64,000 nucleotides of DNA from Incurvaria masculella (Eukaryota > Arthropoda > Insecta > Lepidoptera > Incurvariidae). Below the pieces are notes generated by a model. It saw only the letters and a program-made list of their open reading frames with translations. It ran no database searches and was not told the DNA's origin. Shown here one piece after another: positions 22,247-33,193 of this stretch (within the stretch, counting starts at the first letter, position 1; each line of letters begins with the position of its first letter). The stretch lies in NCBI GenBank assembly GCA_946894095.1, contig OX335660.1, forward strand, positions 2,981,001 to 3,045,000, given 5' to 3'. The position numbers were made by a program, and so were the translations under genes.

Positions 22247-22420
22247 GCTGTCGTCACCAAAGTCGATTTTGGTATCGGACACTAGGAGTCAGCCTGAATT
22301 TAACTTGATAATTTTACGTATTTAAGGTATACGACATTACCGTTATCTGATTTATTTGAGTTTCAGCGAGACCTACGTTTTAAGCTGATTACAATAGATT
22401 TTGAAAATAATCTGAAAACG
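22247..22420 (-). mobile_element. Family F repeat
   Basis: Shares GATTTTGGTATCGGACACTA, ACGACATTACCGTTATCT, TTTGAGTTTCAGCGAGA and GAAAATAATCTGAAAA with 62519-62940. No coding potential. Confidence 0.55.
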
Positions 22421-22843
22421 TTTTTGGTTTTTTAAATTATATTCTGTTTTTATTAGAATCTCTGAGAACTTTGACAGATCTTTTAGGGTAGTTCGCCTAG
22501 ACGTCGCGTGTCGTGATTGAAAAAGTGAGTAATCAGTTTTCTTCCCATGGAGCACCCATGCATACTTGCCTCCATTTAAATAATTATAGACGTAATGACA
22601 TATGAATGCGCATTTAAAAGTCGGCATGAAAATATTTACAGCGTGTGATGCAACGTGTAGCCCACTGCACTGGAGGGAAGCCAACTGGCTGCTGCTACGA
22701 AGGTTAGCACAAGAATCGCTTATTATGTTCGCCAGTTGGGGGTTAAACGCCTATTCTCATTGGTCGACGAGACGCTATTAGCTAATACAGGTCCCCCGAA
22801 CACCCATATCGTTCTAGTGTTGTTGCAAACAAGCTATAGTTTT

Positions 22844-23114
22844 TACCCAAAGAGAGGCAAACGGAACCCTATTACTTAGCATCCGCTGTCCGTCCGTCCG
22901 TCTGTCACAGGGCTATATCTCATAAACCATAATAGGTAGACAGCTGAAATTTTCAAAGAGTGTGTATTTTTATTACAGCTTTAAAAATAAATGGTTTGAT
23001 TAAAAAAAAATAAGGGGTCACCATACAAGACACGTGATTTATTTGGTTCAAATGTTATATAATGTTATGCAATCCTTCGTGTGCGTGTCCGACTCGCATT
23101 TGGCTGATTTTTTT
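22844..23114 (-). mobile_element. Family A element, diverged
   Basis: GGAACCCTATTACTTAGCAT, a short CCGTCCGTCCGTC tract, TTTTCAAAGAGTGTGTATTT and TCCGACTCGCATTTGGCTGA in family order. The outermost left end has been replaced. Confidence 0.7.
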
Positions 23115-23205
23115 AAGGAACTGAACACGGATTTCTGATGTCACACGTACTGTCATTATGACATGTTACATAGAACCTAGGTACCATGCTAGAGCTTCTT
23201 TCAAT
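23115..23205 (-). mobile_element. SINE family B 3' fragment
   Basis: Diverged antisense body (AAGGAACTGAACACGGATTT, CTGTCATTATGACAT, AACCTAGGTACCATGCTAGA). It adjoins the family A T-run, so one element probably inserted at the end of the other. Confidence 0.45.
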
Positions 23206-23243
23206 TGTATTTAATTGTAGTTTGTTTTGGTTTTAATTGTCGG

Positions 23244-23583
23244 TAACTGGACATGGATGGCTAAACACATCCACAGTCACGAAATTAGTCCAACACACCG
23301 TATTCCCTAAATAATTAGGTACCACGACTACCTAGATGGAAAACACGGAAAAAATCTTATTGCCGCTTCAACCATAATTTTATCCGATGCGATGGGAACA
23401 ACCCGGCCGGGCTCAACCCAACCACCTAGTAGGGGAATGGGACTTCAACTTTTAGTGGGATTTCGAACCATGGAGCAACTCGCATTCGTGACGAAATGCA
23501 CTCATTCAACTCAGAAAGATAAAGAAAGTGGTATATGAATGGGCCGGAGATTTGAACCCAGGCCATGCAAGGCAAGTATGCAT
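23244..23583 (-). mobile_element. SINE family B, tRNA-headed
   Basis: Antisense body from GACATGGATGGCTAA to the head linker CAACTCAGAAAGATAAAGAA and a B-box-like GGGTTCAAATCTCC on the minus strand. The middle is shortened near AGGTACCACGACTACC. Confidence 0.7.
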
Positions 23584-23612
23584 CACGAACCATTTAAAAA
23601 CATTTATTCACA

Positions 23613-24157
23613 TTAAGGTAGCCCTTCCTGGCGGGACAAACTCATTCGCAGGCACGGTACAAAACCGTGCTATTTTGCTCTGGGACTTTATCTGTTTCAA
23701 AGAAAAAGACAGGCTCCGTAATAAAGAGGGTGCAACATGTCCACAAAGCAAACAATGTGATAAGTGTTTGATTTGGCAAGATTTACGAAAATTTTAATTA
23801 CAAAACAACTTTTAGCTAAGAGTAAATCACGGCCGCCGCAGTCAAAAATCAAACAAAAACCAAATTGATTATACATTTTCATAAAACAAGTTAGGTCTGA
23901 TGACCAATCTTTTTAAGATGTTTTTATTTTATCGCTGAATAATCCACCTCCAAAGTTGTTATATAAGACGCGCGAAAAAATCGAACTTACGGACCTTATA
24001 ACTTAGAAACCAAACACTATTTTACAATGCCAATCATCATCGTCATCAGACATCTAGTTCGATAAAATAAAGCTTTTTTGAGTATAATTTTGGATCTTTG
24101 AAAAGGAATATGCGCGTGATCTTTTTTCCACGTTTGTATGGGCAGTTGAGCGGGAAG
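23613..24157 (+). mobile_element. TTAA-flanked MITE family C, copy 2, right end lost
   Basis: The left end TTAAGGTAGCCCTTCCTGGC is intact. The interior matches the copies at 25558 and 30232. It stops at GAGCGGGAAG without the terminal GGCCCACCTTAA. ACATTTATT occurs both just outside the left end (23600-23608) and just after the break (24158-24166). Confidence 0.7.
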
Positions 24158-24166
24158 ACATTTATT

Positions 24167-24591
24167 TTCTCTTATTGTGCGGAGAGATGAACGGAAAATG
24201 CAGCGAAATGTTAGTGTTCAGGATTCGATCTTTACCGCCTAACCTTTGGAACAAAATCGGCCATCCGTTGCGATACAAGGTATAATTGCTTTAATTAAGC
24301 AACCGCAGACCTCCTGTTGCTTGTGGCAACTGTCCAATAAACGGAATTATAATTCATGGAAATGGCTCAACTCGAATGTTTGATAATTAAATTATCATCC
24401 CTGAAACAGATTTGATATTGTTTCGCAGGTGGGGTGTTATTTAAGGCACATAATTCAAAAATTAACAAGTTTCTATTAATTTACACAAATTACTACAAAA
24501 AAACAACTTTATTTCAAGTCGATCCGTGTCGCTTCGAGCACTGAACTCGAAACAATATTACCCTTTGAATGTTTCACTAAAGGAGCAAATG
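24167..24591. other. No gene seen
   Basis: No recognisable feature. Confidence 0.3.
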
Positions 24592-24924
24592 TTTTTCTAT
24601 GTAACTTGACATGGGTGGCTAATACCAAACTGACCGTCAGATATTAGCCTAGCACACCACATGGGAACTAGGTGCCATGCCAGGACCTTCCTTATATTGC
24701 TCAGCTACATTGAACTGCACGGAAAACGCGGACATTTCTTATTGCCTCCCCGGTCGGGATTAACCCTACCAACTAATAAGTAGGGAAGGGGACCTACAGT
24801 TGTATGTGGAATCTGAACTACGACCAGCCTCAACGATTGAAAATGGTCACCCATCCAAAACCTAACCGCGCTCAGAGGTGCTGCACCGAGCTTATCGAAT
24901 CGCAAGGCGTCGCGCCACTGGACT
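24592..24924 (-). mobile_element. SINE family B, 5S-headed, diverged
   Basis: Antisense body with part of the middle deleted. The minus-strand head retains GGATGGGTGACCATTTTCAA and GCGACGCCTTGCGATTCG, the 5S-like region in decayed form. Confidence 0.65.
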
Positions 24925-25557
24925 TTAGGACATAGCTAGTTCATTGTATTACTTCGGAGTCTCACTATCGCCTGTTTTCGCTGTTAAGAACAACGAATTT
25001 ACGGGAAAAATAAAAATTTGATCCAAATTCAGGCGGTTTCTAAAAATCCAATTACATATATTTCCATACAAGGATTGCTTAATAGGACTATAATATGAAT
25101 TAATGAAAATATCGATTCCAGTAAAACGATATCTCTATGACTGAAGCAAAAAAACCTCATTTATTCATTCAGTCGTCTCGCTAACAAAGCTTCATTATGG
25201 ACCGCAAATTTCATAATAATTTATGCTAAAGCAATTCCGTAATGCTATTTAATGTGAAATTGTAATTTTCATATTGAGTTATTCTCCCATTTGATACAAT
25301 TTGTTCAAAAGCGTCGTGGCTACGCACCGACGAAACCATTTAGCGGAACAAAGAAAAAGGTTGCCACGAAATGCCAATTTGAACGCGTGAATTTCAGCGA
25401 CAATGGAATCGACTGCTATTCAAAGCTAATGTTAGCAACGTGTTACAATGACATGATATAAAAATAAGGGTTAAAATGGAACATCCCGGGAAAAACTGGA
25501 AGAGTTGCTAGAAGTGGTAGAGGCAGGTGGCATCCAAAACCTATGCATCTTCGAAGG
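24925..25557. other. No gene seen
   Basis: AT-rich, without a recognisable repeat. Confidence 0.3.
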
Positions 25558-26107
25558 TTAAGGTGGCCCAACCAGGCGGGACTAACTCATTCGCGGGCAC
25601 TGTACAAAACCGTGCTGTTGCGCTCTAGGACCTTCTCTGTTTCAAAGAAAAAGACAGGCTTCGTAATGAGGAAGATGCAACATGTCCACAAAAAAGATAA
25701 TGTGCATAGTGTATGATTTGGTAAGATTTACGAAAATTTTGATTTCAAAACGACTTATAGCTAAAAGTAAACCACGACCTCTGTAGTCAAAAATCTAACA
25801 AAAACTAAATAGATTATAAATCTTGATTAAATAAGCTATGTCTGATGACTAATCTTTTTAAGATTTTCTTACTTTATCATTGCGTAATAAACCACCAAAG
25901 TTATTGTATAAAACGCGCGAAAAATTCGAGCTTTCGGACCTTATAACTTAGAAACCAAACACAATTTTACAATGCCAACGGTCATCAGACATCTAGTTCG
26001 ATCAAATAAAGCTCTTTTGAGCAAAATTTAGGATCTCTGATAAGAAATATGGGCATGATCTTCTTTCCCCGTTTGTATGGGGAGTTGAGCTGGTTGGGCC
26101 ACCTTAA
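25558..26107 (+). mobile_element. TTAA-flanked MITE family C, copy 3, complete (550 bp)
   Basis: TTAAGGTGGCCCAACCAGGC at the left and CTGGTTGGGCCACCTTAA at the right. The length with both TTAA sites is 550 bp, identical to the copy at 30232-30781. It has no transposase frame; the short frames inside are not conserved between copies. Confidence 0.8.
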
Positions 26108-26132
26108 TACGGACTTGTGCAGCAATTGTGTT

Positions 26133-26536
26133 TAGCTCGTGGTGTAGGGGCTAGAGGGCTTCTATTTCATCCGGGAGGTTGTGGGCTCAAAATCTTGCCC
26201 CGGTAATAGAAAACTTTATTTCTTTTATTGAGTTGGATTTTATGGATTTACGAATGCGAGCTGTTCCATGGTTCGGAATCCATGTAATGCTGTAGCTCAC
26301 CTTACATGTTGGAATAGTTAAGCGCGCTCGGGTTGGTACTACCGCATTGCATGAAACTATGGTTGAAGCGGCAATGAAAAATCGTCCGTGTTTTCCATCG
26401 AGTTCAGTGTAGCCGTGCTCATAAAGGGAAGGACCTGGCATGGCACTTAATTCCTTCGGAAATGTGGTGTATTGGGCTAATATCATAACAGTAGTTATGT
26501 GGTATGAGCCATCCATGTCAGGTTGCATTAAAAATA
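26133..26536 (+). mobile_element. SINE family B, tRNA-headed
   Basis: Head AGCTCGTGGTGTAGGGGCTA with a B-box-like GGGCTCAAAATC, then the family body (TCCATGGTTCGGAATCCATG, AGGACCTGGCATGGCAC) and CAGGTTGCATTAAAAATA at the 3' end. Confidence 0.8.
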
Positions 26537-26884
26537 GGAATGCATTCACCATCGCTGTTTGGAATACGCCGTCGACAAATACAAAAATTAATAAAATATA
26601 CATTCCACTCCAGTAGACATTGCGCTTGAGAAATATATTACGTCGCACCCAAAAAGTTTCACTCCCATACGAATGGAACCATGAAATTTGGGTGTCAAAT
26701 AACGGTTCATTCTAACCATTTACCCTTACCCTTTTACAGGATGTAGGAACTATTAGTACCATCAATGGCACGTTTAAAAAAACCTGATTTATTATTGGAT
26801 TATATAACTGTACCACCTACTTGATTTATGAAACAAAATAAATAATTTTGAATTTGAATTTGAATCCCCGTTCGTTGCCCTTGG
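26537..26884. mobile_element. Short LINE-like 3' tail at the right of otherwise unassigned sequence
   Basis: Only the right end (about 26820-26866) is supported: AAATAAATAATTTTGAATTT followed by GAATTTGAAT repeats, the end type of several lepidopteran LINEs. The rest has no assignable content. Confidence 0.4.
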
Positions 26885-27216
26885 GATGGCTTTTTACACC
26901 TGAATAATTTAGATCATAATTCCTATTAATTTAGAATAAGATGTCATTATAGTAGTCAAGAGTTTGCTCCTCACCAATGTATATAATGTTCTTATAATAA
27001 TGTTCTTTGTGAGCAGTAGTAATCAATCAATCACTGTAAACTAGTTTGTAAGTATCACGGGAAAAAATAATAATACAATGACCAACCTGACGAAGTTTCT
27101 TGTCGGCTCTTCTTCGCCAGAAGTAATCGAACCGACAGGAAAAAAAAAATGACGAATCCGAGTGTGTAATATACATCTAATGGAGGAAATAAAGAAACTG
27201 AAACTGAAACTGAACT
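26885..27216 (+). mobile_element. LINE 3' end, family E2, copy 2
   Basis: Better preserved than the copy at 3713. It ends GGAAATAAAGAAACTGAAAC with further AAACTG units, a classical tandem-repeat 3' tail. The frames on its minus strand are spurious. Confidence 0.65.
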
Positions 27217-27420
27217 GATACAAGTGGGAACTGTTTGTATCGAAATACCCGGAAACTTGCGAAAGAGATGTAACTCAAGGGAATATTCCCCTAAGTATCT
27301 AAACGTCTTCGTTTTAGTGACGGTCCTGTGTATTGTATTGAATATGAAATGAAACAACACGCCATCGTCGTGATATTATTAGGGAAGTAGAAGAAACTTG
27401 AGCTTTGTGCCATTGAAATA

Positions 27421-27521
27421 AATGGATGTCTCATACGACGCCTGTTATTATGACATTAGCCTAAGACAAAGGGTTTTTTCTCGTTGCCAAGACACCAAAT
27501 TGGAACTAGGCGCCATGCCTA
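27421..27521 (-). mobile_element. SINE family B 3' fragment
   Basis: Antisense remnants TATTATGACATTAGCCTAA, ACACCAAATTGGAACTAGGC and GCCATGCC in family B order. Confidence 0.45.
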
Positions 27522-27872
27522 AGAAAGAACAATAGCAGAGATAATCTCACACGACGAAAAAAAAAAATACGAAGAAGACGAATGTTAAAAAGTGAAGTAA
27601 TAATCGGCGAATTCGGATTTTGGAAAAAATATGTATACCAGAGGGGTGAGCGAGTACTTTATCAAGGATTTTGTGACGTCAGAAGAAATTCAACTCTTCA
27701 GGGAATTGATACTCCCCATCTGGACCACGAATTCATACGGATGGAACAATTTACTTCTGTTTCTGATTTAAGATACTCCTCAGAACAGACTAAGTAGTGC
27801 GCGATATACGAGTATGTTGTATGTCAGACTGCTGTCAGAAATGTGCCCGCAGTGTTATTTCCGCTTTCTAAT
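27522..27872. other. No gene seen
   Basis: A 71-codon frame at 27582-27797 has no recognisable similarity. Confidence 0.3.
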
Positions 27873-27885
27873 CTTCAAAGCTCCA

Positions 27886-28197
27886 GTAAATATACTTTTT
27901 CGTACTAAGCAGGTACGTTGATTTTTCCAAGGAATGTGATATGCATGTATGTATAATCCACCGTGAAACAAGGCTTCATTAATCGAAGAAAGAGCCCAGT
28001 AAAAAGAACTACTTTACGAATATGCTGCAAGGCTGGACCCGAACCAGCAAAACATACCTTTCGCGGGTATTGCGTCTACCAATTTCTCCACCGGCTGTAT
28101 ACCCATAATTTGGAATTCTCCTACAGTCCCTCTTCCCGTAATGAATGCCTCCTACTAACACAGTGTTTAAGATTATACCCGCATACATTTCACATTC
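27886..28197 (-). mobile_element. tRNA-headed SINE family D, copy 2, full length
   Basis: 312 bp flanked by the perfect 13-bp direct repeat CTTCAAAGCTCCA (27873-27885 and 28198-28210), a clear retrotransposition footprint. Minus strand: TGGAGAAATTGGTAGACGC, then CGCGAAAGGTATGTTTTGC, then GGTTCGGGTCCAGCC, a tRNA-like A/B-box head. The opposite end is GTAAATATACTTTTTCGTAC. Confidence 0.75.
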
Positions 28198-28240
28198 CTT
28201 CAAAGCTCCAATATGATCAAATGATCCTGCACAATTAACA

Positions 28241-28390
28241 TGTTTTTTCTATGACTTGGATAGCGAATACTACACCCATCGACATTCTATTAGCCAGTAA
28301 CTAACGTTCAGCCTACTAACTACAGTTGTATCACATCGGATTCCCTAATGATTTAGGTACCATGCCAGGACCTTCCCTATATGATCATGG
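28241..28390 (-). mobile_element. SINE family B 3' fragment
   Basis: Antisense remnants of the tail and body; TTAGGTACCATGCCAGGACC and TTCCCTATATGATCATGG are the best-kept part. Confidence 0.5.
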
Positions 28391-29725
28391 CAAATACATC
28401 TATCCTTGTCACTGTCCAAAGTGAGACGTTTATCACATCCTTCAGTATACCTGGTGTTTTGCTCAGGTTCGAACAAGAAGACCTCGCTACCTTTCTCGCA
28501 CCGGGATATATAGGGTATTACTCGGTGAGGATTTCTACTGACGTGACCGGCATACATAATTTTGACTTATCGGGGTGGTATTCTGTATGCATACTTAGAT
28601 TAATAAAACTGAATAACAATTTGGGGTAGAGTTATATAAAATAATGATGCCGTACCTGCATCATTATTTTATTTATTGATATAGTATCGATGTGCGATGC
28701 GTAAAGGATTTTTTTAATGTTCGTAAGATCTAAGGTATACTTCGAATGGTACATAATAAATATAATATATATAAAAACCATTTGCTGATGCGATTGGATA
28801 AGGTAGTGTAATGTTGGTGTAGGCTGTGTTGGTTTAGGTTAGGTTAAAACGGGTAAACTTTTAACAATAAGAATTGATTGATCGAATCCGCGGATCTTTG
28901 TGACGTAACTTGGTGTAGTTTGACTACCAAAAAGTTTAAAAAAATGAAAATGAAATGAAATTCCCTGCAATATGCATGGCATGGCGAGAAATGCAGTGGA
29001 TCCAATTGAACTATTAATAAGTGTCAAAACTCACACAGAACATTTAAATCCATAAATTAGGAGTACAATCACGATGGAGCTGTGAAATAACAAATATTTC
29101 CGCGCGAATCTAATACGTGAAGTGATGTGGATAGCTTAAATGGTAAAATGCGGTTCACTTCGTATCATCACTGTTTCACGCGCGGACTTAACCATAAAAT
29201 TGAGTATATTGGCTTACCGCGCGTGGAAGGAGCAAGGCGTACTGCTTGACGTTTCGGAGTCTTATATGGGCTCCATATTTAGGAGTACGTGCCTGCCGGG
29301 ACGAAGGTAGGCCATATATACGATGCACTACGCCCTGGTCCTCCTACGCGCAGTCAGCGCTAAACTAAATATTATGACTTTTTTGAAATTATAGTTTTCC
29401 TAAGTCTTCCTTTCATAAGCACATTCGTCCCTTTCAACTTCGTTTCTACTTTGACCTAAAACCACGCTAGTTACTAGTTTAACTAAATGGTGTGGTACCA
29501 GAATACCGGGCCTTCCCAAAACCTTGTCTTGTGACGTCGACAGGAGGAGCCGCGCAGATTTCTTCATTGTATAAGAGGGGGGCTAGGAGCGGGGGGAGGT
29601 TACGGGGGAGACTGGAAGGCTTTGGAGTCATTTACCTTGGAGAAGACATATGCATACCTAGAGGTGGATTAGGCGGAGGTAGCCTGGGTGAACGATGTAA
29701 AGTGCGATTCTGCACAAGGGCTATC
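28391..29725. other. No gene assigned
   Basis: Open frames at 28381-28629 and 29492-29839 show no domain. The second is glycine/arginine rich from a GC-rich stretch (29560-29620) and runs into a repeat, so I do not call it. Confidence 0.3.
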
Positions 29726-30001
29726 TTTTTTTTTGGGTTCCGTACCCAAAGGGTGCAAACGAACCCTATTAATAAGCCTCCGCTGTCCGTCAGTTCGTCC
29801 GTCCGTCCGTCCTTCAGTCCGTCTGTCTCAGGGCTGTAATGAAGGTAGGCAGCTGACATTTTCACAGAATGTGTATTTATTTTGCCGATATAACAACGAA
29901 CAGATTAAATTAAAAAAGGTGATTTTTTATGTAAAATTATCATGTACGATAGTACGGAATCCTACGTGTGTGAATCCGGCTCGTACTTGGCTGGTTTTTT
30001 T
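29726..30001 (-). mobile_element. Family A element, diverged
   Basis: GGGTTCCGTACCCAAAGGGT to TCGTACTTGGCTGGTTTTTT with small deletions. The (CCGT)n tract is short and interrupted. Confidence 0.75.
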
Positions 30002-30130
30002 ATTTACTGGACATAGATCGCTTAAGTCATTCCTCCCGGTAATATTAGCTAACACACCACATTCTTAAGAAATTAGGTGCCATGCCGGAACCTTCTTTTT
30101 GTTAACGGATAATTATCACCCAATGCGATG
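30002..30130 (-). mobile_element. SINE family B 3' fragment
   Basis: Antisense TTTACTGGACATAGATCGCT, GGTAATATTAGCTAACACAC, AATTAGGTGCCATGCCGGAA and CCAATGCGATG, with the central body deleted. It directly adjoins the family A element. Confidence 0.5.
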
Positions 30131-30231
30131 TAGTATATACATATGTGTCTATGCGTGAGCGCGCATGGTTTTCGATACATACCCGTCATTTAATAAAAAA
30201 CCAGTACGCGTTTCATTATCCTTCTATCCCG

Positions 30232-30781
30232 TTAAGGTGGCCCAACCCGGCGGGACTAACTCATTCGCGGGCACGGTACAAAACCGTGCTGTTGCGCTCA
30301 GGGACCTTCTCTGTTTCAAAGAAAAATACAGGCTCCGTGATGAGAAAGATGCAACATGTCCACAAAAAAGATAATGTGCATAGTGTTTGATTTGGTAAGA
30401 TTTACGAAAATTTTGATTTCAAAACGACTTATAGCTAAAAGTAAACCACGACCGCTGTAGTAAAAAATCTAACAAAAACCAAATAGATTATAAATTTTGA
30501 TTGAATAAGCTATGTCTGATGACTAATCTTTTTAAGATTTTCTCACATTATCATTGCGTAATAAACCACCAAAGTTATTGTATAAAACGCGCGAAAAATT
30601 CGAACTTTCGGACCTTATAACTTAGAAACCAAACACAATTTTACAATGCCAACGGTCATCAGACATCTAGTTCGATCAAATAAAGCTCTTTTGAGCAAAA
30701 TTTGGGATCTCTGATAAGAAATATCCGCGTGATCTTCTTTCCCCGTTTGTATAGGGAGTTAAGCGGGTTGGGCCGCCTTAA
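30232..30781 (+). mobile_element. TTAA-flanked MITE family C, copy 4, complete (550 bp)
   Basis: TTAAGGTGGCCCAACCCGGC at the left and GCGGGTTGGGCCGCCTTAA at the right. Nearly identical to the copy at 25558-26107, so both moved recently. Confidence 0.82.
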
Positions 30782-30808
30782 ATACTATAATCTGCATACC
30801 TACTACAA

Positions 30809-30868
30809 TGTTACCGACCCGGGCGGGCTTAATCCTACCACCTAGCAGGGAACGGGACCTACAGTTTA
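30809..30868 (-). mobile_element. SINE family B body fragment
   Basis: ACCCGGGCGGGCTTAATCC and TACCACCTAGCAGGGAACGG, then GGACCTACAGTTT. Confidence 0.55.
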
Positions 30869-31805
30869 TACTGTAGATATTACTATAAATATTACTGTAA
30901 CATCTAAAACATTATAATTTATGCTATAACTTGCTCTAGAATAGAAAAAATCTATGTATATGTACGTGGTCGCGCCAGTTTTAAAGGTTGGTTTGTTTCA
31001 AATATATTATGATCAGTGTATGTATGTCGCTTTAAAGTTTCAAGAGCATTGACTAACGAAAGAACTGTATGTCGTTTTAAAATTATAAGAGTAACTTACG
31101 TACTAACGAAAGAACGTTGCCATCGCGGCGAAATAGGGTTTGCTTACTGGCAAGCCTGTAGATCAGTAGTGCGCAGCCGCGCCGATAGTCACTTAACTTT
31201 TAGATCGGACGTTGGTGGGTTGCACCGGCGCAAGCAGAGCGCACTGAAAGAAAAGATGGAGTCTCCCAATATTGGTTTTCCGACTTGAATCCGAACGAAT
31301 CTCCGACATTTATGTAGGTAAATAACAATCTTACATTTGTTCAAAGGAGCGGCGTTGCACAAACGGCATCACCCTAGACGCCACATATTGGATTTTGACC
31401 TACATACGTTATCCTTGTAAATACCAATGCCTACTGTGGTGCCGAGGGTGATGCGCTCTGTACTTGCTTGGTAAGACAAACATGTTGTCGTACTCCATTG
31501 GAAAACGTTAGTAAGAGGATTATACATACGTTATAAGTAGAAAACTTACTCAATAAATTAATTACTTTGTCGACAGGAAATGACGGCTTTTCGTGAGCTA
31601 ATTTCCCAGCTAATTTGCATGTTGAGTTTAAGGGAAAGTTTGCGGTCTTTGATACAACCAGGATGTATTAAATAGATAAACTTATCACTTGGAAGAATTA
31701 AAAGATTAGAAAAAGAACATATTTAATCATACGTTGACGTTGATTTTGATTTTTTATCCTTTCGTGCACTCGGCCCTTAGGCTGAGATAAATAGCCTTAA
31801 CGGAA
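30869..31805. other. No gene seen
   Basis: A 90-codon frame at 31016-31288 covers an internal near-duplication (CGAAAGAACTGTATGTCG / CGAAAGAACGTTGCC) and shows no domain. Confidence 0.3.
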
Positions 31806-31969
31806 ACTAAGCCTGGTTTTCACGAAGTGCTGACTTATTTTAATTGACACTTAAAGGGCATTTATTATTAAAGTGTTGATTATCTTGTACTGGTATCGAT
31901 TGCGAGATGGTAAGAAAAACCCTTTAATGTGAGTATTAAGCTAATTAGAACTTGGTGGAAGATACCCTT
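31806..31969 (+). mobile_element. MITE family I, copy 2
   Basis: CTAAGCCTGGTTTTCACGAA at the left, GAACTTGGTGGAAGATACCC at the right. First of two head-to-tail copies that share the CCCTTAG junction. Confidence 0.65.
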
Positions 31970-32132
31970 AGCCTGGTTTTCACCAACTGTTGTTTTATTT
32001 TTAATTAACACCCTTAGGGCCTTTATTACTAAAGTGCTGATTATCTTGTACTAGTATTGATTGCAAGCTGCTAAGGAAGGCCCTCAATATGTGGCGATTA
32101 GGCTAATCAGCAGTAGGTGAAAAAGGCCCTTA
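31967..32132 (+). mobile_element. MITE family I, copy 3
   Basis: TTAGCCTGGTTTTCACCAAC to AGTAGGTGAAAAAGGCCCTT, tandem with the preceding copy and inverted relative to 21364-21528. It is followed immediately by a separate foldback (32130-32241). Confidence 0.65.
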
Positions 32133-32241
32133 GACAAACAAAAAGTAGTACTTTGTGACGTCACTTTGACACATTTTGTACGGACGAAATCTCAAAGTAA
32201 TGCAAAGTGACGTCACAAAGTACTACTTTTCGTTAGTCTTA
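32130..32241. repeat. Foldback element with TGACGTCA core
   Basis: Arms of about 39 bp (AAAAGTAGTACTTTGTGACG continuing TCACTTTG) are inverted around a 33-bp centre. Each arm contains GTGACGTCAC, a cAMP-response-element-like palindrome, probably coincidental within the arm. Confidence 0.65.
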
Positions 32242-32687
32242 GTTTCTATTGCAACTATTTATCTCAACCTTTGGCTCGGAGCATACCCCGTACTTCCAGT
32301 CCGGTTTCTGATGATTAGAAGCGGTTCCTTGAGTGGCTGCTAACATTACCTGAAAACAAACTGGTAGCGCACTCATATAAACGTCAAAGTGACATATCAG
32401 TGACAATGCAATTTCAAATCGATCCCATCTCTAATATGCTTACATCGGCGGCACCACCGCTACCAAACGAAAGTTCATTAGTACTTTAAACACACACAAG
32501 GGAAACGCCTTAAAGTTTACAGCCCACAAGAGAATGAAGATTAATTTGGAACTTGACAAGGTGACTTCTAAAATTGAATCGTTCAAGCGTGAATCGCTTT
32601 CGTAACTAGCTGGAGATCTGAACGTAATTAACGTAGCGAATGGTCAGAATAATGTTGACTACGTCCATAGGAAGCCTAATTTCTAAA
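32242..32687. other. No gene seen
   Basis: No recognisable feature. Confidence 0.3.
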
Positions 32688-32730
32688 TAAAAACCCGGTC
32701 AAGTGCGAGTCGGACTCGCACACGAAGGAT

Positions 32731-33102
32731 TCCTTTTTTTTTATGTGACTGGACATGATGGCTAATACCACACCTTCTGTCATGGTATTAGCCCAACACA
32801 CCACATGGGAACTAGGTGCCATGCCAGGACCTTCCTTATATTGCACGGCTACATTGATCTGGATGGAAAACACGGACAATTTTCATTGCCGCTTCGACCA
32901 TCGTTCATTCAATGCGATGGTACCAACCCGGGCGGGATTAACCCTACCACCTAGTAAGTAAGGAAGGGGACCTACAGATTAACGTGGAATCCGAACCACG
33001 GCCAGCCTCTCTCAACGGTCTAATGGTCACCCATCCAAGACCAGACCGGACCCGAAGAGCGATCGCCAAAGTGTCGCGCCACTGGGCCACTGAGGCTGAC
33101 CT
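32731..33102 (-). mobile_element. SINE family B, 5S-headed, nested in A
   Basis: Antisense body nearly identical to 15126-15529 and 37753-38130. The head keeps GATGGGTGACCATTAGACCG and GGCGATCGCTCTTCGGGTCC on the minus strand but lacks about 20 bp of the 5S-like centre. TTCC repeats at both junctions. Confidence 0.8.
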
Positions 33103-33193
33103 TCCTTTTTTGGAAGGAAGATTTTACACAAAAAATCACGTTTTTTGAATGGGGGCTCTCTTTCTCATTTTTATTATTATAAAATTTTAACTA

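Noticed and set aside
26187..26648. 153-codon minus-strand frame
   Set aside because: Antisense reading of a B SINE body plus flanking sequence; no domain and no consistent frame between copies.
29492..29839. 115-codon Gly/Arg-rich frame
   Set aside because: Composition-driven and runs into a family A element; no homology recognised.
32130..32241. cAMP-response element promoter
   Set aside because: GTGACGTCAC is part of each arm of a foldback repeat, with no gene nearby.
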